From Nodosilinea sp. FACHB-131 (GTDB lineage Bacteria; Cyanobacteriota; Cyanobacteriia; Phormidesmidales; Phormidesmidaceae), in NCBI RefSeq assembly GCF_014695395.1, contig NZ_JACJOF010000042.1, positions 35,168 to 99,167 on the forward strand: a DNA stretch of 64,000 nt. Reading direction: 5' to 3'. Of the stretch, positions 33,541 to 43,230 are shown one piece after another. The position numbers and the translations under genes are program-made. The notes under the pieces are model-generated. The model did not search any database, was not told where the DNA came from, and was given only the letters and a program-made list of their open reading frames with translations. Position 1 is the stretch's first letter; each line of letters starts with the position of its first letter.

Positions 33541-35951
33541 ACCGCCCCCATCTTTTTAAGGTGTTCCTCCACACGTTCCGACAGGGTCTTAACTTCCTCC
33601 ACCAGCTTCGGCAACGGTATGGAGTAGCGTTCTGCCAGTTGGCGAATTCGTCCCGTGAGCGTCTGCGACACGCGATCAAGTTCACCTTGCACGGCGGTTG
33701 CCAGGGTGGTCAGCCATTTGTCATCCACCACCAGCGTCTGAATCTCATCCACCGTAAGCTGCGGGTATTTTTTATAGGCGAGGGTATCGAGCGCTGCCTC
33801 AGCGTCTTTAATCGCCTTTTTGTAGCTTGCTTCTGCTGTGTTGAGTTTGAGCCAAGCTTTAAGCACGGCGGTTTCGTCTGTGGCTTCTTTGTCGTCTTTA
33901 ATGTCCTTAAGCCGTGCGCTTACTTCAGCCTTATTGATTTTCTCCAACGCACCGAGGAAACCCTCTTCACCACCGTGTTCTTCCTCCAGCTCCGCAAGGC
34001 TTGCGGTGATGGTTTCGAGTTCCCCCCGCTTCGCGTCAATGGCAGCCTGTTCTGTGGCGAAGTAACGTGCCACAATCAAGGGCTTTGGCACCAAATCGCA
34101 GGCCCAGCCCTTATCTTTGGTCTTCCCCTTCTTGTCGATTTCCACAATGCGGTAGGTTTCAGTCACCCAGCCATCAGCAGAGAGGATGTAGCAATCGTCC
34201 TGCATGGTCTCAGTCCAGTAGTCCATCAGGTGCTGGTACAAGTCATAGGTATCTAGCAGCGGAGCCGTTTTGAAAAGGGCGAGTAAATCCTCGGCAATGG
34301 TTTCGATCAGCTCCTTCGGATGCCCATCTTTGCCAAAGTCAATGAGCCGTGGACGGTTTGCCGCTTTCCAATGCTCAAAAATCTTAGTAGCGGCAGCATT
34401 GAAGGCTGTGAATTCAACATGAGCGAAAATGGCAGACTTTATCTCAGCAATCTGAAGCCACAAGTGAAAGTACCCAGGGCGCTCCGCTGGCTGGAACAGG
34501 GCGGTCCGCACGCCAGGAATAACCTGCCAATATGCATCTAAGGCATCAATATCTCGCTCTGGGATGCCGCCGCGCAGGTGGCCATCAATATCTTGGAGGT
34601 CTTCTAGTTCGGTAGTGTCGATGTAGCGGGGGAGATTGAGGTTATAGTCGTTCTTCGGGTCGGCGATTCTCTCAAAGGGCACCATACGGGCATAGCGATC
34701 AACATCCACCTGCTTATTAAAGGCGTCCACAATGCGGTGAATATCTTGCTCCCGCAACCGGTTCTTGTTGCCATCCTTCTTAAAGCCTTTGGAGGCATCG
34801 ATCATAAAAATGCCCTTGCGAGCGGTGGCATTTGCTTTATCCAGTATCAAAATGCAGGCGGGGATGCCGGTGCCGTAGAATAAGTTAGCAGGAAGGCCAA
34901 TGATGCCTTTTAGGTACCCTGATCGCACGAGCTGTTGACGGATAACGGCTTCAGCGTTGCCGCGAAACAGCACCCCGTGCGGCAAAATGCAGGCAGCTTT
35001 ACCAGTGCTCTTCATGGAGCGAATAATGTGGAGTAAGTAGGCATAGTCCCCCTGCTTGGTGGGTGGCACTCCCCAGGCGAAACGCTCGAAGTAATCGCTA
35101 GTAAGCGAAAGCCCCGTACTCCATGTCTTATCAGAGAAGGGTGGATTTGCGACCACATAGTCGTAGGTGCGAAGCTGCTCGCCGTCTTTGAACTTGGGCG
35201 CTGCGAGCGTGTTGCCCGAAAGGATGTTAGCCGTCGGAAAGTCATGCAGGATCATGTTCATCCGAGCAAGACCAGCAGTGGTCACGTCCTTTTCTTGCCC
35301 CTCTAGGGTGATGTGCTTCCCAGCCTCTGCCGCCACTTTCAGTAGCAGCGAGCCTGAGCCGCAGGTAGGGTCATAAGCTGTGGTAGACGCCACGGCGTTC
35401 TGAGGCGCGATGCCGATCACCTTAGCGATCACTCGGCTTACCTCAGATGGGGTGTAGAACTGGCCCTTACTTCTGCCACTTTCGGTGGCGAAGTGCCGCA
35501 TCAGGTATTCGTAGGCATCGCCCAAGATGTCGTCATGCTCCGCACGGTTCTTGGAAAAGTCGAGTTCTGGTTTCTGAAAGATGCCAATTAAGTTAGTAAG
35601 GCGGTCGATCATCTCTTGGCCCTCGCCAAGCTTGTTGGGGTCATTAAAGTCAGGAAAGTCGCTCCGTGCGAGGCGAGCGTTGGCGTCAATGAGTGGCTGA
35701 ATGATCTGAGTGTTTATCTTGTCGCCGATGTCGCTTTTGCCCTTAAGCGCAATCATATCTTTGAAGCTTGCCCCAGGCGGAATCACAACTGGTGGGGCAA
35801 AATCGTCAGAGTCACTATACTTGTCGGAGATGTATTTGATGAACAGCATGAACAGGACGTAGTCCTTGTACTGGCTGGCATCCATGCCGCCACGGAGTTC
35901 ATCGCAGGAAGCCCAGAGGGACGAGTAGAGGTCAGACTTCTTGATGGCCAT
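33531..35951 (-). CDS. hsdM: type I restriction methyltransferase subunit
   Basis: 806 residues, longer than classic HsdM (about 520) because of a C-terminal extension with coiled coil (about 600-806, e.g. ITASLAELEEEHGGEEGFLG). The SAM site is DPTCGSGSLLL, and the catalytic N6-adenine motif is VVANPPFSDKTW. It methylates the target adenine and is the first gene of hsdM-hsdS-hsdR-protease. The extension is seen in a subfamily of HsdM proteins. An Mrr-type gene lies 142 bp upstream on the same strand. Confidence 0.95.
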   Translation of the reverse strand: MAIKKSDLYSSLWASCDELRGGMDASQYKDYVLFMLFIKYISDKYSDSDDFAPPVVIPPGASFKDMIALKGKSDIGDKINTQIIQPLIDANARLARSDFPDFNDPNKLGEGQEMIDRLTNLIGIFQKPELDFSKNRAEHDDILGDAYEYLMRHFATESGRSKGQFYTPSEVSRVIAKVIGIAPQNAVASTTAYDPTCGSGSLLLKVAAEAGKHITLEGQEKDVTTAGLARMNMILHDFPTANILSGNTLAAPKFKDGEQLRTYDYVVANPPFSDKTWSTGLSLTSDYFERFAWGVPPTKQGDYAYLLHIIRSMKSTGKAACILPHGVLFRGNAEAVIRQQLVRSGYLKGIIGLPANLFYGTGIPACILILDKANATARKGIFMIDASKGFKKDGNKNRLREQDIHRIVDAFNKQVDVDRYARMVPFERIADPKNDYNLNLPRYIDTTELEDLQDIDGHLRGGIPERDIDALDAYWQVIPGVRTALFQPAERPGYFHLWLQIAEIKSAIFAHVEFTAFNAAATKIFEHWKAANRPRLIDFGKDGHPKELIETIAEDLLALFKTAPLLDTYDLYQHLMDYWTETMQDDCYILSADGWVTETYRIVEIDKKGKTKDKGWACDLVPKPLIVARYFATEQAAIDAKRGELETITASLAELEEEHGGEEGFLGALEKINKAEVSARLKDIKDDKEATDETAVLKAWLKLNTAEASYKKAIKDAEAALDTLAYKKYPQLTVDEIQTLVVDDKWLTTLATAVQGELDRVSQTLTGRIRQLAERYSIPLPKLVEEVKTLSERVEEHLKKMGAVWN

Positions 35952-36092
35952 CAGTTATGCCTCCAGTGCTATGGCGAATTGAATGGCAGAGGCTCTGCAC
36001 AGACGTTTCTCGATGGCTTTGATGGTTTCCAGTTGACTCATGCGTGTGCTCGTTTGTTACCTATTCTGCGGAAGGAGTTCCGTATCAGGGTG

Positions 36093-37103
36093 CTAATCTT
36101 CGGATCTTTGCAGAACCTCTGGCACGTAGACTCGCTTTAACGGCAGGAGTCCCTTATACCGCGAATCGAATTGCTCGTAGTGCTGGAGTACAAGTTCTAC
36201 TAACTCGTTGCCGTCGATGAGTCGGAGGTTACTCTTGCCAAGGGCAAATGACACCGCCTGCTTAGTAAAGGTACCCAGAGTGACGATGAGGCCAAACTCG
36301 CCCGGGCCGACGTTGCCGTACAGAGCAGAGGCAACGGGGTTCCCGACGCTTCCCTCGTTGCTCTTGACCTGCACTTTGATGATGGGTGGCTCGAAGCCCA
36401 GTTCATCTTTGTGAGCGATGATATCGATACCGCCATCAGGGCCTGGAGGGCTTACACGAGTGCGGTACCCCATGGTGCCCAGTAAATGGGCAACAAAGTC
36501 GGCGAAGTCATGGCCCTTCAACTTCTGGGCCAGCTGCTTCAAAATGAAGTCGCGGGTAGTTTGCTCGATTTCATCAGCGACGATCGGAACGGTTTCATCA
36601 TCAGTGCCTGCCTGTGGTGCTGGAGCACCTTGAGTGGCAGAGATAAACTCCTCTGCGTAGGACTTTACCTGGAATAAGCTCATTGCCGAGCCTATTTCGT
36701 AGAGAGCGCCTTGGGAGAAGCGGGTGCCAGGAACGCTTTTTAACCACTTCACCTCGTGAAGGTGAGGGTATCCAGGCTCAATAGCCGGGTCGTATCGGTA
36801 GGGACCTATGACTTCACCGATGTGGATTTCGCGATCACGCTTGGAGGGGTAGACGATGAGGTCACCCAGCTTTATTTCATGGACGAAGCGGAGGAGCTGG
36901 CCTGCATTATTGGGAATTGCACCAGGCTTTTTCTCTGGGTAGGTTTCTGCGACGCGGGCCTTAAACGCTTCTCGGTTTGGGGGAAGAGAAGTGAGACCAC
37001 CCACTTTTGACCAGCCGACAGCGACGAACTTTTTCTTAAGAAACAGGGTGTCTGCATCACCGGTTTTTCCTGCATGTATGCCCCAGATAGTGACGTCGCC
37101 CAT
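36093..37103 (-). CDS. Mrr-type endonuclease with EVE/PUA-like front domain
   Basis: 336 residues. The N-terminal half (WGIHAGKTGDADTLFLKKKF, GDLIVYPSKRDREIHIGEV) looks like an EVE/PUA-related domain, which in type IV restriction enzymes reads modified bases. The C-terminal half is an Mrr-like PD-(D/E)XK nuclease: LLGTMGYRTRVSPPGPDGGIDI, then IKVQVKS with the Q-x-K. It would cut DNA with foreign modification, complementing the neighbouring type I system. It lies upstream of hsdM with a gap of 141 bp and may have its own promoter. Confidence 0.8.
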   Translation of the reverse strand: MGDVTIWGIHAGKTGDADTLFLKKKFVAVGWSKVGGLTSLPPNREAFKARVAETYPEKKPGAIPNNAGQLLRFVHEIKLGDLIVYPSKRDREIHIGEVIGPYRYDPAIEPGYPHLHEVKWLKSVPGTRFSQGALYEIGSAMSLFQVKSYAEEFISATQGAPAPQAGTDDETVPIVADEIEQTTRDFILKQLAQKLKGHDFADFVAHLLGTMGYRTRVSPPGPDGGIDIIAHKDELGFEPPIIKVQVKSNEGSVGNPVASALYGNVGPGEFGLIVTLGTFTKQAVSFALGKSNLRLIDGNELVELVLQHYEQFDSRYKGLLPLKRVYVPEVLQRSED

Positions 37104-37109
37104 AAATGA

Positions 37110-37307
37110 ATGGCTCTGCTACAGATAAAGATTATCGAAAGTGAATCGCTTTACGGTTGGGAGCTGTGGCTTGAGAATACGCCTCGAACCCCCACTGTTG
37201 TAACAGTCATGATGGAAAATGGGCTAGGAGGTATTGTCGGTGGGCGAGTAGAGAGGGTACGCGCAAAACTCGCACCACTGGTGCGAGAGCGTATTGGCGC
37301 TAACTAA
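37110..37307 (+). CDS. possible small protein, 65 aa
   Basis: The frame MALLQIKIIESESLYGWELW to its stop at 37305-37307 has plausible content (LENTPRTPTVVTVMMENGLG) but no clear ribosome site. It is the only rightward gene in a leftward cluster, lying back-to-back with the Mrr-type gene and overlapping the end of the YhcG-like gene by four bases. It may be chance. No family recognised. Confidence 0.3.
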   Translation: MALLQIKIIESESLYGWELWLENTPRTPTVVTVMMENGLGGIVGGRVERVRAKLAPLVRERIGAN

Positions 37308-38374
37308 TCGTCGGTAGTGTCAACTTCCCCATCCTCCATTTCCTCAATAGCAGTGCTTAGTTCTAGATCAAATTGTTCCACCGTAGGCAAGCTGCTTTGG
37401 ATATCTGGCGGAAGTTGTCCCTGAGTTTGAAAGGTTGAAACTCCGATCGGCTGCTGGGTCCCCTGGAGTGCATATTCCACGATGGTTTTGTCTTTGCTTC
37501 GACAGAGAATAATGCCGATCGTGGGGGCATCACGTTCGGTGCGCATGAGGTTATCGACCGCAGCAACGTAAAAGCTCATCTGGCCTGAGTGCTGCGGTTC
37601 AAACTCGCCCATTTTGAGATCCAGCACCACATAGCAGTGGAGCTTTACATGGTAGAAGAGGAGATCGAGGCGATACTCTTTATCACTCACCACGAGGGGA
37701 TACTGACTGCCTAGGAAGGCAAAGCCCATACCGAGTTCGAGAAGAAAATCGCGGATGTGATCAACGAGCCCACGCTCAAGTTCTCGCTCTTGTGCGTCTT
37801 TGCCGAGGGTGAGGAAATCAAAGTTGTACGGGTCTTTGAGGAGCTGCTGTGCGAGGTCAGACTGAGGAGCAGGGAGTGCTCGCTCGAAATTGGTGACAGC
37901 ACTACCTGTTCGTTCAAAGAGGCCGCTTTCGATCTGCATCTCAAGGATGTTTCTGCTCCAGCCGTTTTCAACGGTTTGCTGGACGTACCAGAGCCGTGCC
38001 TCTGGATTTTTTACCTTCTCTAGGATGCGTATGTTGTGGCTCCACGGAATTTGGCCAACAGCCTGTTGGCCAATTTGCTCCTCGGTGTAGGCCTCGGCAA
38101 ATACCCGCATTGATTTAAGGTTTGATCGAGAGAATCCTTTTATGTCGGGAAACTCGCGTTTCAAGTCCCGAGCTAAATGGTCAATGACCTTACTGCCCCA
38201 GCTTGCCTGCTTCTGCTTGGCTATAATCTCTTGCCCAATATGCCAATAGAGAAGGATGAGTTCTTGGTTTACAGCGAGGGCTGCCTTGACCTGCGCTGTA
38301 CGAATGCGCCGCTTTAATCCATCAAGAAAAGCAGCGTAGTTGCTATCTAACGAGAGGGGGGACTCTTTCGGCAT
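37304..38374 (-). CDS. YhcG-like PDDEXK nuclease-domain protein (DUF1016 type)
   Basis: 356 residues. The N-terminal domain (AALAVNQELILLYWHIGQEI, GFSRSNLKSMRVFAEAY) is the DUF1016 N-terminal helical domain. The C-terminal domain has the nuclease pattern YRLDLLFYHVKLHCYVVLDLK, with the Asp and D-x-K in place, then YVAAVDNLMR. Members of this family are frequent in defence islands and mobile elements and are suspected DNA-joint or restriction-like nucleases. It stands between the restriction genes and the integrase. Confidence 0.88.
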   Translation of the reverse strand: MPKESPLSLDSNYAAFLDGLKRRIRTAQVKAALAVNQELILLYWHIGQEIIAKQKQASWGSKVIDHLARDLKREFPDIKGFSRSNLKSMRVFAEAYTEEQIGQQAVGQIPWSHNIRILEKVKNPEARLWYVQQTVENGWSRNILEMQIESGLFERTGSAVTNFERALPAPQSDLAQQLLKDPYNFDFLTLGKDAQERELERGLVDHIRDFLLELGMGFAFLGSQYPLVVSDKEYRLDLLFYHVKLHCYVVLDLKMGEFEPQHSGQMSFYVAAVDNLMRTERDAPTIGIILCRSKDKTIVEYALQGTQQPIGVSTFQTQGQLPPDIQSSLPTVEQFDLELSTAIEEMEDGEVDTTDD

Positions 38375-38556
38375 GAAGAAGACTATAGCAGGAGACTAGG
38401 CTCCATACTGCCTGCGCAAAACGGATCCAATAAGACCACAGCATTATTTAGGATCCAACTCTCCTATCTATAATTTTTTCATTACATAATCCCTTTTTAT
38501 GTCATACAATGAGCGCTGACTAATACACGTGATCTAAGCACCTTAGTGGATCCATT

Positions 38557-39540
38557 TTGAGTAACCTCATTCGGCCCCCAAGTAGTAGTTCGTCTGTACT
38601 TCCAGGCAGTGAGTTTTTCTTGCCAGCAATCTTGGGTCGAGCTGGTGAGCGAACCACTTACCGTTACCTTGAGTTTTTCACGGCTGGGATCCGAAACCCG
38701 AACACCCGACTTGCGTACTACCGAGCCCTCACCCGTTTCTTTGACTGGCTTGAGGAGTGTTGTCCCGGACTCGAACTCCACCAGGTGAATTCGATCGTCG
38801 TTGCGCAGTACGTGGAGATTCATCCAGGGTCTGCGCAAACGAGAAATCAGCATCTCTCTGCCATTCGCTCGCTCTTCCGGTGGCTAGTTATCGGTGGCGT
38901 GATACATGAGAACCCAGCAGCCGAGGTACGTGGGGTGAAGCATCGCGTGAAGCGCGGTAAGACACCGGTGCTCAGCGATGATGAGATGAAGGTACTCCTC
39001 GCAAGTATCGACACTGACCACGTTGTGGGCCTACGCGATCGCGCACTAATTGCGGCGATGTTTTTTAGCTTTGCCCGCATCGGCGCTGTGCTTGGAATGA
39101 ACGTTGGTGACTATTTCTCAAAAGGCAAACGGTACTGGTTCCGGCTTCACGAAAAAGGTGGCAAGTATCATGAAGTGCCGGTTCACCATACCGCTGAAGA
39201 GTACCTCGACCTCTATATGGATGAGGCACATCTCCGGGAAGAGAAAACTACTCCCCTCTTCCAAACGGCACCTCGTCGCTCTCGCACACTCACTGGTGTT
39301 CGGTTACAGCGCCAGGAAGCTTGGGCAATGGTAAAACGCCGCGCGCTGGCAGCCGGAGTCAGCACCGATGCGTGTAATCACACGTTTCGTGCAAGTGGAA
39401 TTACCAATTTCCTGCGCAATGGTGGTAGCCGCGATAATGCACAGAAGATCGCGGCGCATGAGGATATTCGGACGACTGCTCTGTATGATCGTCGGGAGGA
39501 TGCAATCTCGCTTGATGAGATTGAAAGAATTCACCTTTAA
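38557..39540 (+). CDS. tyrosine recombinase/integrase
   Basis: 327 residues from a TTG (38557); no ATG is available in the front. The N-terminal SAM-like core-binding domain (TRLAYYRALTRFFDWLEECC) and the catalytic domain are both present: Arg I in FARIGAVLGMN, H-x-x-R in HTFRASGITNFL, the second His in AAHEDIRTTALYD, and the Tyr nucleophile in LYDRR. It could integrate the element or resolve multimers. Being beside the cargo edge rather than near rep, it may belong to a separate integrated module. I found no convincing att repeats. Confidence 0.9.
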   Translation: MSNLIRPPSSSSSVLPGSEFFLPAILGRAGERTTYRYLEFFTAGIRNPNTRLAYYRALTRFFDWLEECCPGLELHQVNSIVVAQYVEIHPGSAQTRNQHLSAIRSLFRWLVIGGVIHENPAAEVRGVKHRVKRGKTPVLSDDEMKVLLASIDTDHVVGLRDRALIAAMFFSFARIGAVLGMNVGDYFSKGKRYWFRLHEKGGKYHEVPVHHTAEEYLDLYMDEAHLREEKTTPLFQTAPRRSRTLTGVRLQRQEAWAMVKRRALAAGVSTDACNHTFRASGITNFLRNGGSRDNAQKIAAHEDIRTTALYDRREDAISLDEIERIHL

Positions 39541-39661
39541 TGAACGGATTTTAAGATCATCATTGAAGATGATACTGATGGAAAATTGCCGTTTCGATAC
39601 AAACTGTGCTTCCGACAGGCCAGGATGTAAATTATCTAATAACCACTCCCAGGAGCAGTAA

Positions 39662-40936
39662 GTGGATAGCAAGCAGCTAGTTGAGCTTTCCTATGATATT
39701 CAGACGGGGCTTGGACGACTTGATGTCCCTGATTTTGACCAGATGCGCATTATGGGAATGGCAGCAACCCTTGCTGTTCATATCCGTGGATTGGGCGAAA
39801 TTAATTATGAAATACTCAGAAAGGTGAGTGACCACTACTTCAATATTCCATCTTCAGCTCTTAAGGAAGTAGTGAATATACTTGGTGAAGTAGAGTACAT
39901 TCAGATAACTAAGGTTGGAAAAACTATTTCGTCAATCATTCCTGACGTCCCACGTTTTCAAGATGTCTATGCAGGCGTGGGAAGCTATTTCTCGTTTTCC
40001 GAGCTGAACGAACATGAGCAAGGAACTCTATTAATTCTATCAGAACTTCAAAATAAGCCTGAAAATCTAGATAAGATAAAAAACTCAATGAATTTTGAGA
40101 ACAAATTGCTGGAACGATGCCTCGATATAGGAGCTGATGGAAACTATATTAAATCGTTCAGAGCCCGAGGAAAAAATATTCTAGCAAGTCCTTTCTATTT
40201 CGCAGATAACTTAGAGTCTTTGGTTGATGTAGCTGCAAAAAGTGGCGCTACTGATATACAAAAAGTAATTGAAGTCGTAAAAAGTAACCAAGGCTGGCCT
40301 CTCTCACTTATAGAGCAATCTCTTGAGATTGGGGGAACAAAGTTGACCGAGATCCAGAAAAGTCTTCTTGTCCATCTCTGCCAAGAGAGCGTTTTAAAGC
40401 CACCATCTCTTAAGTTTGGTGATAATCAGGAGACATTCGTTTTCACTCCATCACCAGGCAACGCTCGATTGAATTTGGCAAATCGAGAGATATACGAGCG
40501 GGCAATGGCTTTGATTGCGTGTGTGAGAAAGGGGCAATTGCTGCCGAAGGCGTTTAGAATAAGGATGCCTGTTAAATTGCTTCAGTCTTTAAGGGAGAAG
40601 GGTTATCTCAGAAATAATTCAGAAGCGGGTATCCAATACAGAGAACTGGTTTTCTTGAAAGTTGGAAAACTAAAGCAGCTTGGTTCCGATAGGTGGGAAT
40701 TTCATCTTGTTAGGACAGAAGAGAATGAAAAGGCTTTAACGCTTGCCATCGATCTTCTCCGGACTGGAGAGCTGGCTAATCTAGAGGTTGATCAAGATGC
40801 ACGTTTAGCTCTTTCAAAAGACGATGAATATATCCAATCAGTTCTTTCTGCGGCAGAGTTGAAACAGCGAAGAAAGAGTAAGTTAAACGAAGAGGCAGCT
40901 GAGCAGTTTGATCAGATGATTCTGGGATTCGATTAG
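39662..40936 (+). CDS. unrecognised protein A of a two-gene operon
   Basis: 424 residues from a GTG at 39662, preceded by AGGAG at a seven-base spacing. The sequence is helix-rich and charged; parts such as EINYEILRKVSDHYFNIPSS and ALKEVVNILGEVEYIQITKV look like winged-helix folds, a guess. No enzyme motif is visible. It starts 121 bp after the integrase and ends nine bases before protein B. The AT-rich coding differs from the GC-richer transfer genes. I do not recognise the family. The context is a plasmid defence block, so a partner or sensor role for B is plausible but unproven. Confidence 0.7.
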   Translation: MDSKQLVELSYDIQTGLGRLDVPDFDQMRIMGMAATLAVHIRGLGEINYEILRKVSDHYFNIPSSALKEVVNILGEVEYIQITKVGKTISSIIPDVPRFQDVYAGVGSYFSFSELNEHEQGTLLILSELQNKPENLDKIKNSMNFENKLLERCLDIGADGNYIKSFRARGKNILASPFYFADNLESLVDVAAKSGATDIQKVIEVVKSNQGWPLSLIEQSLEIGGTKLTEIQKSLLVHLCQESVLKPPSLKFGDNQETFVFTPSPGNARLNLANREIYERAMALIACVRKGQLLPKAFRIRMPVKLLQSLREKGYLRNNSEAGIQYRELVFLKVGKLKQLGSDRWEFHLVRTEENEKALTLAIDLLRTGELANLEVDQDARLALSKDDEYIQSVLSAAELKQRRKSKLNEEAAEQFDQMILGFD

Positions 40937-40944
40937 GTGTAACT

Positions 40945-42057
40945 ATGGGTAGTCTTGATAAGGATCTTTTTCAAAAACAGAGCGCAATACGCTTTTGTCT
41001 TCTGACGCAGCATCTGCCTTTCTTAGAAGTTGTTGTAAAGAACCACAGGGAGTTGTCCGATATCTCTACGGTCATCACTGATATAGATGTTCTCGGAATC
41101 TCTGTCGATGCAAATGGTACCAAAAGAAGGATTATATTTGATTGCAAGACCTTAAAAGGTGTGAGTCCAATTAATCGATCTTTTTGGGCAGCTGGATTGA
41201 TGAAATATGTGTCTTGTGATGATGCATATGTGATACTTAAGAAACGCTCGACCGAAGCACACCGTCTTTCTGCAAAACGAGTAAATGTCCATCTTTTTGA
41301 TGAAACGCAGTTTTCAAACTATGCTGAGTCACACTCATTAAATTTCAAGATTGATTATTGCTACTCAACAAATATTGAAAATTGGATTGCTTATTATCAG
41401 GTTTTTTCAAAGAATAGTTTCTTTGAAAAGCTAGGACAGTTTCTCAATAGCGAAGTTTCATTAGAGATGGATGCAACCAGAGGAATTAGAAGACTTCTGG
41501 TCGCTCTACAAAAAGGTAAAGGAGAACTTAATCCAGACAAACCAGAGCACCTAGCTATATTTCAACATGCGGTAATGGTTTTCTCTTTCTTTATAGCGCA
41601 AGTAATTCAAGACTTGAAGAATATTGTTGATTATGATTCGAATCAAAACGATTTTGAAAAACTCTTGAAATACTACATTTGGGGAGGGAAGGAATCTTTT
41701 AACCAAAAGCAAGAAATGAGAAAACTCTTTGCTGACATCAATCAAGATTCTTCCTTTCCTGATTTGGAAATATCGGAGTGGCCACTTTTTCTAGAGTTAG
41801 TCAGAAAGCTGTTAGACTCTCCGACAGATATATTTAAGTGCTGCTTTCCTATCCGAGAAATATCCTTCCGCAATCTGGCTTCTAAGGATCCCAAGAAAGA
41901 TATTTATCTAGCAAAATCAATAGCAGAAAATACTAGAATACGTCAGTTTTTGACATCGCAAGCGAGATATTTAGTAAGAGCAACAAAACTGCCAACTGAG
42001 TTTGAAGAAATGCTCTCGTCTGTTTTTGATGAGCTTAAGCTTGTAAAGCCCAGTTGA
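40945..42057 (+). CDS. unrecognised protein B with a PD-(D/E)XK-like signature
   Basis: 370 residues. Residues 45-68 read TDIDVLGI then IIFDCKTLKG, which is the acidic residue plus D-x-K pattern (D48, D66, K68) of restriction-endonuclease-fold nucleases. A preceding glutamate in HREL (E36) could complete the site. The remainder is helical with a hydrophobic stretch (HAVMVFSFFIAQVIQDL). It follows protein A with a gap of eight bases. No homologue is recognised. A nuclease acting with A is the simplest inference. Confidence 0.7.
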   Translation: MGSLDKDLFQKQSAIRFCLLTQHLPFLEVVVKNHRELSDISTVITDIDVLGISVDANGTKRRIIFDCKTLKGVSPINRSFWAAGLMKYVSCDDAYVILKKRSTEAHRLSAKRVNVHLFDETQFSNYAESHSLNFKIDYCYSTNIENWIAYYQVFSKNSFFEKLGQFLNSEVSLEMDATRGIRRLLVALQKGKGELNPDKPEHLAIFQHAVMVFSFFIAQVIQDLKNIVDYDSNQNDFEKLLKYYIWGGKESFNQKQEMRKLFADINQDSSFPDLEISEWPLFLELVRKLLDSPTDIFKCCFPIREISFRNLASKDPKKDIYLAKSIAENTRIRQFLTSQARYLVRATKLPTEFEEMLSSVFDELKLVKPS

Positions 42058-42086
42058 TTTTAGATGTTATATTTACTAAAAATCAG

Positions 42087-42377
42087 TTAGCACACACCAG
42101 TTGTTGTTTGACTACGGAAAGTGCTCTTATAGAGCATAAAGAATCGTGCTAGGATCATTTGCCATTGAGGCAACTGTAGTAGTGCCTCATTTGGCTTTCC
42201 CACATTGGGGATAAAACGACTGATCATTACACCGGCTTTTCGCAAACGCATAAGCTGGTTAACGCAGTGCCCTGTTGAAGGCGGCGCTTTGCTGATGCAA
42301 AGCTTCAACAGTAGTTCTGAGGCATTCCTGGTAACCCAATACCGAGGATAAATCTTGTTTGGCCTCGCCTTTTTCAT
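42087..42377 (-). CDS. possible small DNA-binding-like protein, 96 aa
   Basis: ATG at 42377 after AAGGTGTGTAA. The middle (GHCVNQLMRLRKAGVMISRF) could be a winged helix and the front is basic. It converges on the end of protein B with a 30-bp gap. Content is plausible but not diagnostic. It could be a relic. Confidence 0.35.
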   Translation of the reverse strand: MKKARPNKIYPRYWVTRNASELLLKLCISKAPPSTGHCVNQLMRLRKAGVMISRFIPNVGKPNEALLQLPQWQMILARFFMLYKSTFRSQTTTGVC

Positions 42378-43230
42378 TTACACACCTTGCGCTTCCGTCC
42401 CTTCACCTTGCTGCACTCCAGACGGAGGATAGCGAAGATGTGTACCTGGGCATTGGGCACGGCGAGCAAGCTCTGTCTTAGTCATGTGCCGGGCCTCGCG
42501 AACGGCTCAGGCGATAGACCGAGTTGTTCGCCTTAAGGAGCCAGAGTAAAGGTGGGTGTCAAAGAGGAGCCTGGACACTCGGCTCGCGGTTATTCCGCTA
42601 CCTAAATCGCTTTATATACAGCTTCCTCATTCCACCATTGAAGGGGATGGTATAAGCTACACATCTCGCACTGTGGTGCGAGTTCTGCTTGAACTTCAAA
42701 GACAGTCCATCTCATTTCCCGCAGCCGAGACTCTCCTTGTTTAGTGTTTCAGCGATTGGGTAAAGCGGGCTATTAGATAGCAAGTATGCAGTGTCTTGAA
42801 GAGCATGGACTGACTAAACATTCAAACTAAAAAGCTTGGTTAGACGATTTTTGCTGGCTGTTTCGCTTTTCTATGGAGCGGCAGTATAAGGAGATTTATC
42901 CAGTAGTGCGTATCAAAAGCCGCAAGCCTGCTTTGGACTAGGGCGAGCACTAGAATGATTAGGTAGTGATGCACCTGATACAAAATCCACCTCACAAGCG
43001 GGCTTCTTCTCGGCCTAGCCAGCTCTCCAGCACCTAGCGAAATAGTGGAACGATAACGCTACCTAATGTTGCGTTGTTGAGGCTACCTACACGGACTACA
43101 AGACTATGGCCAATAGTCTATGAATCGGAAACACAGAGGAAGCCTGCCTAGACTAGAAGCTGGAATATTTGTTTTTTGGAGAGGGTACTATCAGAAGCGA
43201 GTGACGATGAGGTTTACGAAGAGGCAAAGT
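42378..43230. other. degenerate stretch at the right edge of the cargo block
   Basis: No gene is supported. Frames are short and overlap in several readings, as in decayed DNA. This stretch marks the passage from AT-rich cargo to resident sequence. Confidence 0.45.

Noticed and set aside
42556..42744. 62-codon plus-strand frame
   Set aside because: No ribosome site, coupling or recognisable motif; it lies in degenerate sequence.
38375..43230. att sites for the tyrosine recombinase
   Set aside because: I compared the sequence near 38400-38550 and 42060-43200 with the left side near 3043 by eye and found no shared core longer than chance.
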